Source: Phenylobacterium sp. (GTDB lineage Bacteria; Pseudomonadota; Alphaproteobacteria; Caulobacterales; Caulobacteraceae). Taken from it: a DNA stretch of 64,000 nt. The stretch spans positions 1 to 64,000 of the forward strand of contig NZ_JAUXVZ010000004.1 in the NCBI RefSeq assembly GCF_030680185.1, in the 5' to 3' direction. The notes below the pieces were generated by a model. It was not told the DNA's origin and made no database searches. It saw only the letters and a program-made list of their open reading frames with translations. Position 1 is the first letter of the stretch; every line of letters starts with the position of its first letter. Below are positions 7,871-18,801 of this stretch, in pieces. The translations under genes were made by a program, and so were the position numbers.

Positions 7871-9190
7871 TCAGCGTGGCCAGGTCTCCGGGTCCATGGC
7901 CAGGACCTCGCCGGCGAAGTGCAGGCCGCCGCAGACCAGGACGTGGGGCGGTGGGCCGTCCAGCGCCAGGGCCGCCGCCAGGGCGGCGGTGACGTCCGCA
8001 GCCGTCTGCGCCTCCAGACCCGCGGCGCGCGCAGCCGCGGCGATCTCCTCGGCCGGGGCGGCGTTGGGGGAATCGAAGCTGGTGGCGACGACGCGGGGGG
8101 CGAGGTCTGCGAAGGGGGCGAAGAAGCCCTGCGCGTCCTTGCGGGCGAACATGGCGCTGACCAGCACCACCGGCCGCGGATCCCGGGCGGTCAGGCGCGC
8201 CACGGCCTGGGCCAGCGCCGCGCCGGCGTGGGGATTGTGGCCGCCGTCCAGCCAGAGATCGGCCCCGCGTTCCTGCGCCATCCTGCCAAGCGTCCCCTCC
8301 CGCAGGCGCTGGAAACGGGCGGGCCAGACCGTGGCGGCCAGACCCCGGGCCATGGCGTCCTCTTCGATGCGGGGATCATTCAGGGCCAGCAGGGCGGCGA
8401 CCGCCAGGCCGGCATTGGCGAACTGGTGGGGGCCAAACAGGGCCGGCGGCGGCAGATCCAGCAGCCGCTCGGGCGTCTGCACCAGCAGGCGGCCGCCCGC
8501 CTCCCAGGCGTCGAAGTCCCGCCCCATCAGGGTGAGCGGGGCCGAAAGACTCCGGGCCTCGGCCTCGATGGCGGCCAGGGCCTCGTCCATCTGGCGGGCG
8601 ACCACCACCGGCCGCCCGGCCTTGATGATCCCGGCCTTCTCCCAGGCGATCTTGGACAGCTCCGGCCCCAGCATCTCCAGATGGTCGTAGTCCACCGGCG
8701 TGATGACGCTGAGCGCCGGGGCTTCAAAGACGTTGGTGGCGTCGAACCGACCGCCCAGGCCCACCTCGATCAGGCAGAGATCGGCCGGCGTCTGGGCGAA
8801 GGCCTGCAGGGCCAGCACCGTGGTGATCTCGAAAAAGCTGATCGGCTCGCCGGCGTTGGCCGTCTCGATCTCGACGATCAGGGCTTCCAGCCGGTCATCG
8901 CCGATCAGTTCGCCGGCCACCCGGATGCGCTCGGCGAAGCGGACCAGATGCGGCGAGGTGAGGGCGTGGACCGACAAGCCAGCGGCCTCGGCCATGGCGC
9001 GCATATAGGCCACCGTCGAGCCCTTGCCGTTGGTGCCGGCCACATGGATCACAGGCGGAAGGCGACGTTCGGGGTGATCCAGGGCCGCCAGCAGGCGCTC
9101 GACCCGGCCGGTGGTCAGGTCAATCAGGCTGGGATGATTGGCGCGCAGGCGGGCGATGACCGCATCGGACGCCCGGATCGGATCATACAT
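7871..9190 (-). CDS. folC: Folylpolyglutamate synthase / dihydrofolate synthase
   Basis: 439 residues, Mur-ligase fold. It adds L-glutamate to dihydropteroate and then further glutamates to folates, using ATP. HVAGTNGKGSTVAYMRAMAE near residue 50 is the ATP-binding P-loop typical of FolC, LTSPHLVRFAERI follows as the folate loop, and LVCGGLHFAGEVL closes the protein. Length is normal. It is the last gene of the minus-strand trpF-trpB-trpA-accD-folC run, separated from accD by 51 bases; this order is conserved in alphaproteobacteria. Confidence 0.93.
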   Translation of the reverse strand: MYDPIRASDAVIARLRANHPSLIDLTTGRVERLLAALDHPERRLPPVIHVAGTNGKGSTVAYMRAMAEAAGLSVHALTSPHLVRFAERIRVAGELIGDDRLEALIVEIETANAGEPISFFEITTVLALQAFAQTPADLCLIEVGLGGRFDATNVFEAPALSVITPVDYDHLEMLGPELSKIAWEKAGIIKAGRPVVVARQMDEALAAIEAEARSLSAPLTLMGRDFDAWEAGGRLLVQTPERLLDLPPPALFGPHQFANAGLAVAALLALNDPRIEEDAMARGLAATVWPARFQRLREGTLGRMAQERGADLWLDGGHNPHAGAALAQAVARLTARDPRPVVLVSAMFARKDAQGFFAPFADLAPRVVATSFDSPNAAPAEEIAAAARAAGLEAQTAADVTAALAAALALDGPPPHVLVCGGLHFAGEVLAMDPETWPR

Positions 9191-9241
9191 GGGCGAGCGC
9201 TCGCGCGGCGGGGCCTTGGGGGAGGATAGCTTTGGCGGGAG

Positions 9242-10165
9242 TCAGGCGGCTGTTGAGCGGGCGCGTCCCATCATCAGGGTGGTGAGGATCGAAGACAGCA
9301 TGGCCGGCAGATCCGGGCGGCTGACCACCCGGTCGACCATGCCCCGCTCGGCCAGGAATTCCGAGCGCTGGAAGCCCGGCGGCAGGATCTCGCGAATGGT
9401 CTGCTCGATCACGCGGCGCCCGGAAAAGGCGATCATCGCATTGGGCTCGGCCAGGTGCACATCGCCCAGCATGGCGTAGGAGGCCGTCACCCCGCCCGAA
9501 GTGGGGTCGGTCAGCACGACGATATAGGGCAGGCCCGCGGCGCGTAGCTCGTTCACCGCCAGAGTGGTGCGGGCCATCTGCATCAGGGACAGCGTCCCCT
9601 CCTGCATCCGCGCCCCGCCCGAGGCGGTGAAGATCACGAACGGGCATTGCCGGGCGATGGCCTCATGGGCGGCCTTGATGAAGGTCTCGCCGGCCGCCAT
9701 GCCCAGGGACCCGCCCATGAAGGCGAAGTCCTGCACGACGACGACCGTCTCCAGGCCGCCGATCCTGCCGACGCCGATGGCCATGGCGTCCTGCTCGCCG
9801 GTGGCCTTGCGGGCCGCCTTCAGGCGCTCGCCATAGGGCCGGTCGTCGGGGAATTTCAGCGGGTCTTCGACCACCTGCGGGGTGGAGATCTTTTCGAACA
9901 CGCCATCATCGAAGGTGATGGTCAGCCGGTCCTTGGCGCCGATGCGCATATGGTGGCCCGAGGGGGTCACCCACAGGGCGGCCTCCAGGTCCGGGCGATA
10001 GATCATCTCGCCGCTGTCGGGGCATTTGACCCACAGGTTCTCCGGCGTCTCGCGCTTGACGAAGGCGTTGCGGATGCCGGGCGCAATCCGCGACAGCCAG
10101 CCGCCCTGGGTCCCCTGGGGACGGGCCGGCGGGCGGGCGGGTTTTTCGGTCTTCGGGTCTGCCAT
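9242..10165 (-). CDS. accD: Acetyl-CoA carboxylase carboxyltransferase subunit beta
   Basis: 307 residues; with AccA it transfers the carboxyl group from biotin carrier protein to acetyl-CoA, making malonyl-CoA for fatty-acid synthesis. The crotonase-like core is intact: [20 protein letters not shown], then [20 protein letters not shown] and [20 protein letters not shown]. The N-terminal zinc ribbon is not: where E. coli has four cysteines this protein has [15 protein letters not shown] and [11 protein letters not shown], leaving one. Loss of these cysteines is, to my knowledge, common in alphaproteobacterial AccD. It sits nine bases after trpA. Confidence 0.95.
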   Translation of the reverse strand: MADPKTEKPARPPARPQGTQGGWLSRIAPGIRNAFVKRETPENLWVKCPDSGEMIYRPDLEAALWVTPSGHHMRIGAKDRLTITFDDGVFEKISTPQVVEDPLKFPDDRPYGERLKAARKATGEQDAMAIGVGRIGGLETVVVVQDFAFMGGSLGMAAGETFIKAAHEAIARQCPFVIFTASGGARMQEGTLSLMQMARTTLAVNELRAAGLPYIVVLTDPTSGGVTASYAMLGDVHLAEPNAMIAFSGRRVIEQTIREILPPGFQRSEFLAERGMVDRVVSRPDLPAMLSSILTTLMMGRARSTAA

Positions 10166-10174
10166 GTTTTCGAT

Positions 10175-11001
10175 CTAGGCGGGGAGGGAGGTTCTGGCCC
10201 GGCGCACAGCCTCGGCCAGGGCTCGGACTTTGGAAAGAACCCGCTCGGTCACGTCTTCGTTCATCGCCAACGCGTCGGCCACCTCGTCCACCAGGGCCGA
10301 GCCGACCACCGCAGCGTCGGCCACCTGGGCGATGGCGCCAGCGCGCTCCGGCGTGCGGATGCCGAATCCCACAGCCACCGGCAGGCCCGAGGCGGCGCGG
10401 ATGCGGGCCACGGCGGGGCGCACGGCCTCGGCGTCGGCCTCCTTGGCGCCGGTCACCCCGGTCACCGAGACGTAATAGACAAAGCCCGAGGTCCGCCGCA
10501 GCACCACCGGCAGACGCTTATCGTCGGTGGTCGGCGTGGCCAGGCGGATCAGGGAGATATCGGCCGCGTCCAGGGCGTCGGCCAGGGGATCGGCCTCCTC
10601 CGGCGGGCAGTCGACGATGATCAGGCCGTCGATCCCGGCCTTGGCGGCGGCCTGGGCGAAGGCTTCGAAGCCCCAGGTCACCAGCGGGTTCAGATAGCCC
10701 ATCATGATCAGCGGCGTGGTGTCGTCGCCCTGGCGGAACTCGGCGGCCAGATCGAGCACGCCCTTCAGGGTCATGCCATCCTTCAGGGCGCGCTGGGCGG
10801 CCTTCTGGATCGGCGGCCCCTCGGCCATGGGGTCGGAGAAGGGAAAGCCCAGCTCGATCAGATCGGCGCCGGCGGCGGGCAGGCCCTGCAGGATCTTCAG
10901 CGCCGTGGCGCGGTCGGGATCGCCGGCCATCACATAGGCGACGAAGGCGGCCCGATCCTGGGCCTTCAGGGCGGCGAACCGCGCCTCGATACGGGATTTC
11001 G

Positions 11002-11005
<4 letters not shown>
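10175..11005 (-). CDS. trpA: Tryptophan synthase alpha subunit (TTG start)
   Basis: 276 residues; splits indole-3-glycerol phosphate to indole, passed to TrpB through a tunnel. TIM-barrel motifs are clear: [19 protein letters not shown] with the catalytic Glu (ELG) and Asp (SDPMADGP-type), LIMMGYLNP, and [11 protein letters not shown] as phosphate-binding strand. No ATG or GTG fits the start; the first TTG, 11003-11005 on the minus strand, gives [13 protein letters not shown] and the normal length. It overlaps the trpB stop (TTGA), so translation is probably coupled to trpB. Confidence 0.93.
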
Positions 11006-12231
<1,226 letters not shown>

Positions 12232-12259
12232 AGGTCGGCGCGTCCTTGCAAAATGCTCG

Positions 12260-12910
12260 TCATGCGCGGCGCACGGCGTCCAGGAACGCCGTGATCAAGG
12301 CCGGGTCCTTTAGTCCGGGACCGCGTTCCACGCCAGAAGAAACGTCCACCGCCGGCGCGCCGGAGAGCGCGATGGCCTCGGCCACATTCCACGGATCGAG
12401 GCCGCCGGCGAGGAACCAGGGCCGGGCGAAACGGCGGCCGATCATCAGGCTCCAGTCGAAACGCGCGCCGGTTCCACCGGGGAGCACGGCGTCCTGCGGC
12501 GGCTTGGCGTCGAACATCAGGTGGTCGGCCGCGCCCTCATAGCGGACGGCGACGTCCAGGTCGGACGAGGTGGAGATCGACATGGCCTTGATGGTCCTGG
12601 CGCCGGTGCGCACGCCTACGGCCCGCACCCGTTCGGCGGGCTCCTTGCCGTGCAGCTGGATGAGGTCGGGATTGAGCCCCGCCTCGATCCGGTCGAGCAG
12701 GGCGTCGGAGGGATCGACGGTCACCGCCACGATCTGGGCCCGGCCCCGCGCCGGCTCGGCCAGGCGGGCGGCGTCGTGCAGATCGATGTTGCGCGGGCTT
12801 TTGTCGAAGAAGACGAAGCCCAGATAGGCCGCCCCGCCGTCCAGGGCGGCGCTGATCGCCTGCGGCGTCGACAGGCCGCAGATCTTGGTCGCGATACGGG
12901 GAGGGCTCAT
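12260..12910 (-). CDS. trpF: Phosphoribosylanthranilate isomerase
   Basis: 216 residues, TIM barrel, third step of tryptophan synthesis. Key segments are [20 protein letters not shown] at the N-terminus with the catalytic Cys in [19 protein letters not shown], and at the C-terminus [15 protein letters not shown] and [16 protein letters not shown], which holds the catalytic Asp and phosphate-binding loop. It is the first gene of the trpFBA-accD-folC run. trpE, trpG, trpD and trpC are not in this window. Confidence 0.95.
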   Translation of the reverse strand: MSPPRIATKICGLSTPQAISAALDGGAAYLGFVFFDKSPRNIDLHDAARLAEPARGRAQIVAVTVDPSDALLDRIEAGLNPDLIQLHGKEPAERVRAVGVRTGARTIKAMSISTSSDLDVAVRYEGAADHLMFDAKPPQDAVLPGGTGARFDWSLMIGRRFARPWFLAGGLDPWNVAEAIALSGAPAVDVSSGVERGPGLKDPALITAFLDAVRRA

Positions 12911-12961
12911 GGTCCCGTGGATTAGGGGATGGCGGGGCCTTAGGGCAAGCGGCCTTGCGCC

Positions 12962-13408
12962 TCAGGCCTTGGGCGGGGCGCCGTCCTGGAGGCCGTTCTG
13001 GACCTTGAGCTGGTCGCGGATCTCCATCAGCAGCGTCTCGGTGGCGCTCGGGGCCGGCTTGGCCTCGGGGGGCTGTTCGGCATCCTTACGGCGCATGGCG
13101 TTGACCAGCTTGACCAGCATGAAGACGGCCCAGGCGACGATCACGAACTGGATGAGCGTATTGATGAAGGCGCCATACATGATGGCCACCTGCTCCACCG
13201 CCTCGGTGGTGGGGTCTTCCGGCCGCAGCACCCATTTGAGCCGCGAGAAGTCGATGCCGCCGGTCAGCAGGCCGATGGGCGGCATGATGATCTGATCGAC
13301 CAGGCTTTTGACGATGGCGTTGAACGAGGCGCCGATGATCACGCCGACGGCCAGGTCGATGACGTTGCCGCGGGAAATGAACTCACGGAATTCGGAGACG
13401 ATACTCAA
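12962..13408 (-). CDS. mscL: Large-conductance mechanosensitive channel
   Basis: 148 residues; homopentameric channel opening under membrane tension to release solutes during osmotic down-shock. The N-terminal amphipathic helix FREFISRGNVIDLAVGVIIG and the pore helix with its Gly/Ala-rich packing are typical. The periplasmic loop (LTGGIDFSRLKWVL) and second helix (YGAFINTLIQFVIVAWAVFM) follow. The C-terminal bundle ends in a polar tail. Length and spacing are normal. The gene stands alone between ihfB and trpF. Confidence 0.95.
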   Translation of the reverse strand: MSIVSEFREFISRGNVIDLAVGVIIGASFNAIVKSLVDQIIMPPIGLLTGGIDFSRLKWVLRPEDPTTEAVEQVAIMYGAFINTLIQFVIVAWAVFMLVKLVNAMRRKDAEQPPEAKPAPSATETLLMEIRDQLKVQNGLQDGAPPKA

Positions 13409-13468
13409 GCCGGGACTCCTCCGGGCAGGCTAGGACAACAAGATGGGCCGCCGCGGGCGACCGCAGCC

Positions 13469-13750
13469 TCAATCAGCGTTCAACCGCTCGCGCAGTTCCT
13501 TGCCGCTCTTGAAGAAGGGCACATGCTTGGCGCGGACGTCCACCGGCTCGCCGGTGCGCGGATTACGGCCCGAGCGGGCGTCGCGGGCGCGCACCGAAAG
13601 GGCGCCGAAGCCGCGAAGCTCGACACGGCCGCCCTCTTCCAGGGCGACAATCATCCGCTCCAGGATCACGCCCACCACGCGCTCGATGTCGCGCTGCGTG
13701 AGATGGGGGTTTTCTTCGGCCAGACGGGCGATCAGTTCAGATTTGATCAT
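13469..13750 (-). CDS. ihfB: Integration host factor subunit beta
   Basis: 93 residues, HU/IHF fold. It bends DNA as a heterodimer with IhfA and assists transcription by sigma-54, replication and recombination. [17 protein letters not shown] begins the helical part. [20 protein letters not shown] and NPRTGEPV form the beta arm, where the Pro of RNPRTG intercalates into DNA. The start at 13750 is chosen for the standard N-terminus; the open frame extends 46 codons into the rpsA terminator region. Its position directly after rpsA is conserved in proteobacteria. Confidence 0.95.
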   Translation of the reverse strand: MIKSELIARLAEENPHLTQRDIERVVGVILERMIVALEEGGRVELRGFGALSVRARDARSGRNPRTGEPVDVRAKHVPFFKSGKELRERLNAD

Positions 13751-13850
13751 AGGTCTTTCGCTCTTTCGGCGGCCGCGACCATGGGCGAGTCCCTGGGGAT
13801 GATCAAGGCTCGATCCGGCCAAGCTCAACCGTCGGCGGAGGATCGACCAA

Positions 13851-13884
13851 GAAAAAGGCCCCGCCCGGAAAACCGGACGAGGCC
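13851..13884 (-). terminator. Intrinsic terminator after rpsA
   Basis: Read on the minus strand: GGCCTCGTCCGG, loop TTTT, CCGGGCGGGGCC, then TTTTTC. The 12-bp stem pairs fully if two G-U pairs are allowed and is followed at once by the T run. It lies 31 bases past the rpsA stop and separates rpsA from ihfB. Confidence 0.85.
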
Positions 13885-13914
13885 TCATTCAGCTTACGAG
13901 AGGCTAAAGGACTC

Positions 13915-15621
13915 TTAGTCCTTGCCGCCCTTTTCGCGCAGGGCCGCACCCAGGATGTCGCCCAGGGAGGCGCCGGAGTCCGACGAGCCGAACTGCTCGA
14001 TGGCTTCCTTTTCCTCGGCCATTTCCAAGGCCTTGATCGACAGGGACAGGCGACGGGCCGCCTTGTCGACATTGGCCACCTGAGCATCGACGCGGTCGCC
14101 CACGGCGAAGCGCTCGGGGCGCTGGTCGGCGCGGTCGCGCGACAGGTCCGACTTGCGGATGAAGGCCGTCATCGGGGCTTCTTCATCGCCCAGACGCACT
14201 TCGATGCCGCCGGTGGTGACCTCGGTGACCGTGACGGTCACGGTCTGGCCCTTGCGGTAGGAATCGCCAGCCATCGGGTCGCCGGCCAGTTGCTTGATGC
14301 CGAGCGAGATACGCTCCTTCTCGACGTCGACGTCCAGGACCTGAGCCTTGACCATCTCGCCCTTCTGGTAGCGCGTGATGACTTCCTCGCCGGGCGCGGT
14401 CCAGTCCAGATCGGACAGGTGGACCATGCCGTCGATGTCGTTTTCCAGGCCGATGAACAGACCAAACTCGGTGGCGTTCTTGACCTCGCCCTCGACGGTC
14501 GAACCGACCGGGTGGGTTTCCAGGAAGGCGTCCCAGGGATTGGCCATGGCCTGCTTGAGGCCCAGCGACACCCGACGCTTGGACGGATCGACGTCCAGGA
14601 CGACGACTTCGACTTCCTGGCTGGTGGAGACGATCTTGCCCGGATGGACGTTCTTCTTGGTCCAGGACATTTCCGAAACGTGGACCAGACCCTCGACGCC
14701 GGCTTCCAGCTCCACGAAGGCGCCGTAGTCGGTGATGTTGGTGATCCGGCCGGTGAACTTGGCGCCGACGGGATACTTGGCTTCCACGCCGTCCCAGGGG
14801 TCGGACTGGAGCTGCTTCATGCCGAGCGAGATGCGCTGGGTGTCGGGGTTGATCTTGACGATCTGCACCTTGACCGTGTCGCCCACCGCCAGCACCTGGC
14901 TCGGATGGTTGACGCGCTTCCAGCTCATGTCGGTGACGTGCAACAGGCCGTCGATGCCGCCCAGGTCCACGAACGCGCCGTAGTCGGTGATGTTCTTGAC
15001 CACGCCTTCGCGGACTTCGCCTTCCTGCAGCTGGGCCACCAGCTCGGTGCGCTGTTCGGCGCGGGCTTCTTCCAGGATGGCGCGACGCGAGACGACGATA
15101 TTGCCGCGGGGACGGTCCATCTTGAGGATGGCGAAGGGCTGTTCCTTGCCCATCTGCGGGCCGACATCGCGCACGGGGCGGATATCGACCTGGCTGCCCG
15201 GCAGGAAGGCCGAGGCGCCGCCGAGATCGACGGTGAAGCCGCCCTTCACGCGGCCGACGATGGCGCCCATGACCGGCTCGTTCAGGGCGTAGACGCCCTC
15301 CAGACGGGTCCAGGCTTCTTCGCGGCGGGCCTTGTCGCGGCTGATGACCGCCTCGCCCATGGCGTTTTCGACGCGCTCGAGGAAGACCTCGACGGTGTCG
15401 CCGACCTTCAGGGTCAGGGTGCCGTCGTCCTGGGTGAACTCCTTCATCAGGACCCGGCCCTCGGTCTTGAGGCCCACATCGATGATGGCGAAGTCCTTTT
15501 CGACGCCCACCACCTGGCCCTTGACCACGGTGCCTTCCATGAAGTCACGGCCGCCGAGCGACTCGTCGAGGAGGGCGGCGAAGTCGTCGCGGGAGGGGGA
15601 GAGGCTCATATCGTCAGCCAT
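13915..15621 (-). CDS. rpsA: 30S ribosomal protein S1
   Basis: 568 residues; binds mRNA on the small subunit to aid initiation on structured messages. Six S1 (OB-fold) repeats can be counted. The first two are degenerate; the later ones carry [60 protein letters not shown] and a final diverged copy. HVTDMSW and HVSEMSW end repeats three and four. Length is near E. coli's 557. It follows cmk with 177 bases between, which probably contains its own promoter, and ends at a strong terminator. Confidence 0.97.
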   Translation of the reverse strand: MADDMSLSPSRDDFAALLDESLGGRDFMEGTVVKGQVVGVEKDFAIIDVGLKTEGRVLMKEFTQDDGTLTLKVGDTVEVFLERVENAMGEAVISRDKARREEAWTRLEGVYALNEPVMGAIVGRVKGGFTVDLGGASAFLPGSQVDIRPVRDVGPQMGKEQPFAILKMDRPRGNIVVSRRAILEEARAEQRTELVAQLQEGEVREGVVKNITDYGAFVDLGGIDGLLHVTDMSWKRVNHPSQVLAVGDTVKVQIVKINPDTQRISLGMKQLQSDPWDGVEAKYPVGAKFTGRITNITDYGAFVELEAGVEGLVHVSEMSWTKKNVHPGKIVSTSQEVEVVVLDVDPSKRRVSLGLKQAMANPWDAFLETHPVGSTVEGEVKNATEFGLFIGLENDIDGMVHLSDLDWTAPGEEVITRYQKGEMVKAQVLDVDVEKERISLGIKQLAGDPMAGDSYRKGQTVTVTVTEVTTGGIEVRLGDEEAPMTAFIRKSDLSRDRADQRPERFAVGDRVDAQVANVDKAARRLSLSIKALEMAEEKEAIEQFGSSDSGASLGDILGAALREKGGKD

Positions 15622-15798
15622 AGTGTTCTTTCGTTCGAATTGACCTCAGGGCCCTGGCCGCGCACGGTCTCAGGGACGGAGTCCTGACGTCAGGTTAGGG
15701 GTTGCAACCGAAAACGTGAGGCTAGGCCCCACGAGATGAAATCGCCCGCAGCCGTACGAGGAAAAGGCGCGGTTGGATTTGCTCGGCCAGTCTTCCGG

Positions 15799-16446
15799 TT
15801 AGGAACCCTGGCGGGCGCGCGCCGCCTCGACGATGCGGCGGGCCGCATCGGCGGCCTGCTCTATACTCATTTCGGAGGTATCCAGCAAGACGGCGTCGGC
15901 CGCCGGCCGCATGGGGGCGGCCTCCCGCCCGGAATCCCGGGCGTCCCGGCGATGGATGTCGGCCAGCACCTCCTCCAGGCTGACGCTTTCGCCCTGACCG
16001 CTGAGCTGTCGCCAGCGGCGCTCGGCGCGCACCTCGGGCGCCGCGGTGACATAGAGCTTGGCGCCGGCGGCTGGGCAGATGACCGTGCCCATGTCGCGCC
16101 CATCCAGCACCGCCCCGCCGTCCTGGGCGGCGAAGGTCCGCTGCAGTTGCAGGAGCACTTCGCGCACCTGCGGATGGACCGCCACCCGGCTGGCGGCCTC
16201 CCCGGCCCCGCGGGTGCGGAAGGCCGGATCGGACAGGGCCTCGGCGGTCAGGCGCCGGGCCACAGCTGCGGCGGCGGAGGCGTCATCCAGATCGCCCCCG
16301 TCCCGCTCCAGCAGCACGCCGACGGCGCGGTAGAGCAGGCCCGAATCCAGCACCGGCAGGCCGAACTGGCGTCCCAGCCCAGCCGCGATGGTCCCCTTGC
16401 CCGAGGCCGCCGGTCCATCGACAGTGATGACCTGAGCGTGGCTCAT
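15799..16446 (-). CDS. cmk: Cytidylate kinase
   Basis: 215 residues; phosphorylates CMP and dCMP with [23 protein letters not shown] near the N-terminus is the P-loop. [15 protein letters not shown] is the nucleotide-binding helix, and [20 protein letters not shown] is the CMP-recognition DGRD/TVV-type segment. Late RxxxDxxR-type residues ([20 protein letters not shown]) form the lid. The ATG overlaps the aroA stop by four bases (ATGA), so the two are translationally coupled. Confidence 0.95.
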   Translation of the reverse strand: MSHAQVITVDGPAASGKGTIAAGLGRQFGLPVLDSGLLYRAVGVLLERDGGDLDDASAAAAVARRLTAEALSDPAFRTRGAGEAASRVAVHPQVREVLLQLQRTFAAQDGGAVLDGRDMGTVICPAAGAKLYVTAAPEVRAERRWRQLSGQGESVSLEEVLADIHRRDARDSGREAAPMRPAADAVLLDTSEMSIEQAADAARRIVEAARARQGS

Positions 16447-17789
16447 GCGGGGTTGAGTTCTGCGGTCTCGATCTGACCGCCCAGGCCGCGCATCATCTCG
16501 ACGAAGCCCGGGAAGCTGGTGGCGATCATGCCGGGCTCATCGACGCTGACCGGCGCCTCGGCGGCCAGCCCCAGGATCAGGTGGGACATGGCGATGCGGT
16601 GGTCGCCGTGGGTGGTCACCCGCGCCCCGCCGGCCACCGGATGATTGGCCCGCACGGTCCCGTTGACGATCAGGCCCTCCGGCTCTTCCTCCACGCCCAC
16701 GCCGCAGGCGGCGAGACCCGCGGCGGTCAGGGCGATCCGGTCGCTTTCCTTGACCCGCATCTCGCCGATGCCGCGCATCACCGTCTGGCCCTCGGCGCAG
16801 GCGGCGGCGATGGCGAGGATAGGATATTCGTCGATCATGGCCGGCGCCCGCTCCGGGGGCACGACGACGCCGCGCAGGGCCGAGTGGCGGGCGGTGACGT
16901 CGCCCACCTGATCGCCGCCCTCTTCGCGGACATTTTCGATCACCAGGTCAGCGCCCATCTCCTGCAGGGTGACGAACAGGGCCGCGCGCAGGGGATTGAG
17001 CAGCACGCCCTCCACCGTCACCTCCGAGCCCGGGGTGATCAGGGCCGCCACCAGGGGGAAGGCCGCCGAGGACGGGTCGCCCGGCACCTTGACCGGGGCG
17101 CCGCTCAGGGTCTGGCCGCCGGGCACGACGATGCGCCGGGCGCCATCGGCCATCAGCTCGACCTCCACCTGGGCGCCGAAGGCCCGCAGCATCCGCTCGG
17201 TATGATCCCGGGTGGCTTCCGGCTCGATCACCTGGGCGCCGCCGGCCGCATGCAGGCCCGCCAGCAGTACGGCCGACTTCACCTGGGCCGAGGGCTCGGG
17301 CAGCCGGTAGGCGATGGTCTTCAGGTTTCCGCCCCGCAGGGTCAGCGGCAGCCGGCCGCCGGACCGGGCGATCCAGGTCGCCCCCATCTCGCCGAGCGGC
17401 TTGAGCACCCGGTTCATCGGCCGGCCCCGCAGGGAGGCGTCGCCGGTGAAGGTGGCGCAAAGATCGTATCCCGCCGCCGCCCCCATGATCAGCCGCACGC
17501 CCGTGCCGGCGTTGCCGCAGTCGATCACGTCGGCCGGCTCGACAAAGCCCCCCTGGCCGACCACCCGCCAGGCGCCGTCGCCCAGGCGCGTGACCTCGGC
17601 CCCGAAGGCGGTCATCGCCTGGGCGGTGCGTTTGACGTCCTCGCCCTCCAGCAGGCCCGAGATTTCGGTGGTCCCGGTCGCCATGGCGCCGAGGATCAGG
17701 GAACGATGGGAAATCGACTTGTCGCCCGGAGCGCGCACACGGCCCCGCAGCGGGCCGCCGCGCGTTGCGGTCAGTCCTGCCGCCGTCAT
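16443..17789 (-). CDS. aroA: 3-phosphoshikimate 1-carboxyvinyltransferase (EPSP synthase)
   Basis: 448 residues; joins shikimate-3-phosphate and phosphoenolpyruvate in the chorismate pathway. [20 protein letters not shown] contains the substrate-binding Lys-Ser-x-Ser-x-Arg. [20 protein letters not shown] is the PEP-binding loop (family xNxGTxxR; a class-II-like variant is possible). [17 protein letters not shown] and RVKESDRI complete the active site. The start at 17789 gives the standard N-terminus; the open frame runs 70 codons upstream without similarity. It is divergent from the FYDLN-acid gene. Confidence 0.95.
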   Translation of the reverse strand: MTAAGLTATRGGPLRGRVRAPGDKSISHRSLILGAMATGTTEISGLLEGEDVKRTAQAMTAFGAEVTRLGDGAWRVVGQGGFVEPADVIDCGNAGTGVRLIMGAAAGYDLCATFTGDASLRGRPMNRVLKPLGEMGATWIARSGGRLPLTLRGGNLKTIAYRLPEPSAQVKSAVLLAGLHAAGGAQVIEPEATRDHTERMLRAFGAQVEVELMADGARRIVVPGGQTLSGAPVKVPGDPSSAAFPLVAALITPGSEVTVEGVLLNPLRAALFVTLQEMGADLVIENVREEGGDQVGDVTARHSALRGVVVPPERAPAMIDEYPILAIAAACAEGQTVMRGIGEMRVKESDRIALTAAGLAACGVGVEEEPEGLIVNGTVRANHPVAGGARVTTHGDHRIAMSHLILGLAAEAPVSVDEPGMIATSFPGFVEMMRGLGGQIETAELNPA

Positions 17790-17908
17790 GGAATAAGACG
17801 CCTCCTCGGGGCCTTGGGGTGTTCGGTGGGGCTTTGCTTTTGACAGCCGCTCTGGCGCGTGGCAAGGGAGCCGGCTTCCGACAAATCGCTCTGTAGGGGA
17901 TCGCCCAC

Positions 17909-18385
17909 GTGGCAAATCCAGAGTTGGGCGCCAAGCAGGTTTGCCCAAACTGCCAGGCCAAGTTTTACGATCTGAACAAGCGCCCGGCCTTGTGCCCAAA
18001 GTGTCAGACCGAATTCGACCCGGACGAGGCGGTCAAGAGCCGTCGTGTTCGCGGTCGTGCTCCGGCGCCTGAGCCGGAGGCCGAGGTCGAAGACAAGGTC
18101 AAGGCCCGCAGCGCCGACGACGACGAGGACGAGGACGAAGAGGCCGACGCCCCCGAAATCGACGAGGAACTCGACGACGCCGTCGTCGAGGACGATGAGG
18201 ACGAGGACGCCGAGCCGGTCGAACGGGTCGCCAAGAAGAAGGGTCCTGACCCCGATCTGGCCGATCTGGATGACGACGACCTCGATGATGACGACGACGA
18301 CGAAGCCGTGCCCTTCCTCGAAGAAGAGGAAGAGGATTTCGACGACTCCGACATCGATGGAATCCCCGAACCGGACGAAGATTGA
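17909..18385 (+). CDS. FYDLN-acid family protein (TIGR02300)
   Basis: 158 residues. The N-terminus has a zinc-ribbon pattern: [16 protein letters not shown], then [11 protein letters not shown], the signature of the alphaproteobacterial FYDLN-acid family. From about residue 50 to the end the protein is almost entirely Asp and Glu with a few Lys patches, so it should be disordered and strongly acidic, able to mimic nucleic acid or bind basic proteins. The GTG at 17909 has AGGGGA eight bases before it. Function is unknown. It precedes tRNA-Ala. Confidence 0.88.
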   Translation: MANPELGAKQVCPNCQAKFYDLNKRPALCPKCQTEFDPDEAVKSRRVRGRAPAPEPEAEVEDKVKARSADDDEDEDEEADAPEIDEELDDAVVEDDEDEDAEPVERVAKKKGPDPDLADLDDDDLDDDDDDEAVPFLEEEEEDFDDSDIDGIPEPDED

Positions 18386-18415
18386 GGTCGCGACGAAAAG
18401 CCCTGAAAATGGTGC

Positions 18416-18444
18416 TTGATCGCAGTCAGACCTTTGACTAGGTT
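18416..18444 (+). promoter_or_regulatory. Promoter for tRNA-Ala
   Basis: TTGATC (18416-18421) and TAGGTT (18439-18444) are separated by 17 bases. The -10 lies 45 bases before the tRNA, leaving room for a short 5' leader to be trimmed by RNase P. Confidence 0.45.
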
Positions 18445-18489
18445 CCGCGCCTCTTCGGACGGCCAGCCGGCCCGGAGAGCCCAGGACCT

Positions 18490-18565
18490 GGGGCTATAGC
18501 TCAGTTGGTAGAGCGCTTGAATGGCATTCAAGAGGTCAGCGGTTCGACTCCGCTTAGCTCCACCA
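18490..18565 (+). tRNA. tRNA-Ala (anticodon GGC)
   Basis: 76 nt with encoded CCA. The acceptor stem GGGGCTA/TAGCTCC contains the G3-U70 pair that is the main alanine identity element. The anticodon stem CTTGA/TCAAG encloses loop ATGGCAT with anticodon GGC at 18523-18525. The T arm AGCGGTTCGACTCCGCT is canonical. The tRNA is followed by a strong hairpin terminator. Confidence 0.97.
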
Positions 18566-18568
18566 TGG

Positions 18569-18603
18569 AGGCCCGCAGTTAACGCTGCGGGCCTTCGCCT
18601 TTT
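18569..18603 (+). terminator. Intrinsic terminator after tRNA-Ala
   Basis: AGGCCCGCAG, loop TTAACG, CTGCGGGCCT form a perfect 10-bp stem, followed by TCGCC and TTTT. It starts three bases after the CCA end of the tRNA. The next 200 bases up to the SulP gene contain no other recognisable feature. Confidence 0.75.
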
Positions 18604-18801
18604 CCGGTGACGACCCGCCGCTGATGCTGCGACGCAGCGGCCCGTGCGGTTGCAATTGTCATCCCCCCAAGGCATAGCCGCCCCCTCGACGGACCTGGCT
18701 TTGACCGGGTGGCTCGGCCGGGCGCCTATCCCCCGGACAACTGACGGCTCGTCTGAGGCGCAAAGTCCGCCCCGGGCCCGCGGAACGACTGATCCCGACA
18801 T

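Noticed and set aside
14290..15687. 465-residue ORF on the plus strand over rpsA
   Set aside because: It is a shadow of rpsA. Its His/Asp/Leu-rich repeats mirror the S1 repeats; similar shadows over folC, accD, trpB, ilvA and the ABC ATPase were left out for the same reason.
18490..18565. tRNA-Ala as an attachment site of an integrated element
   Set aside because: No integrase gene and no repeat of the tRNA 3' end was noticed nearby; the neighbouring genes look like core genome.
18004..18801. 265-residue Ser-rich ORF on the minus strand
   Set aside because: It is the antisense of the Asp/Glu-rich FYDLN-acid gene and runs through tRNA-Ala; the Ser runs are just GAC/GAG read backwards.
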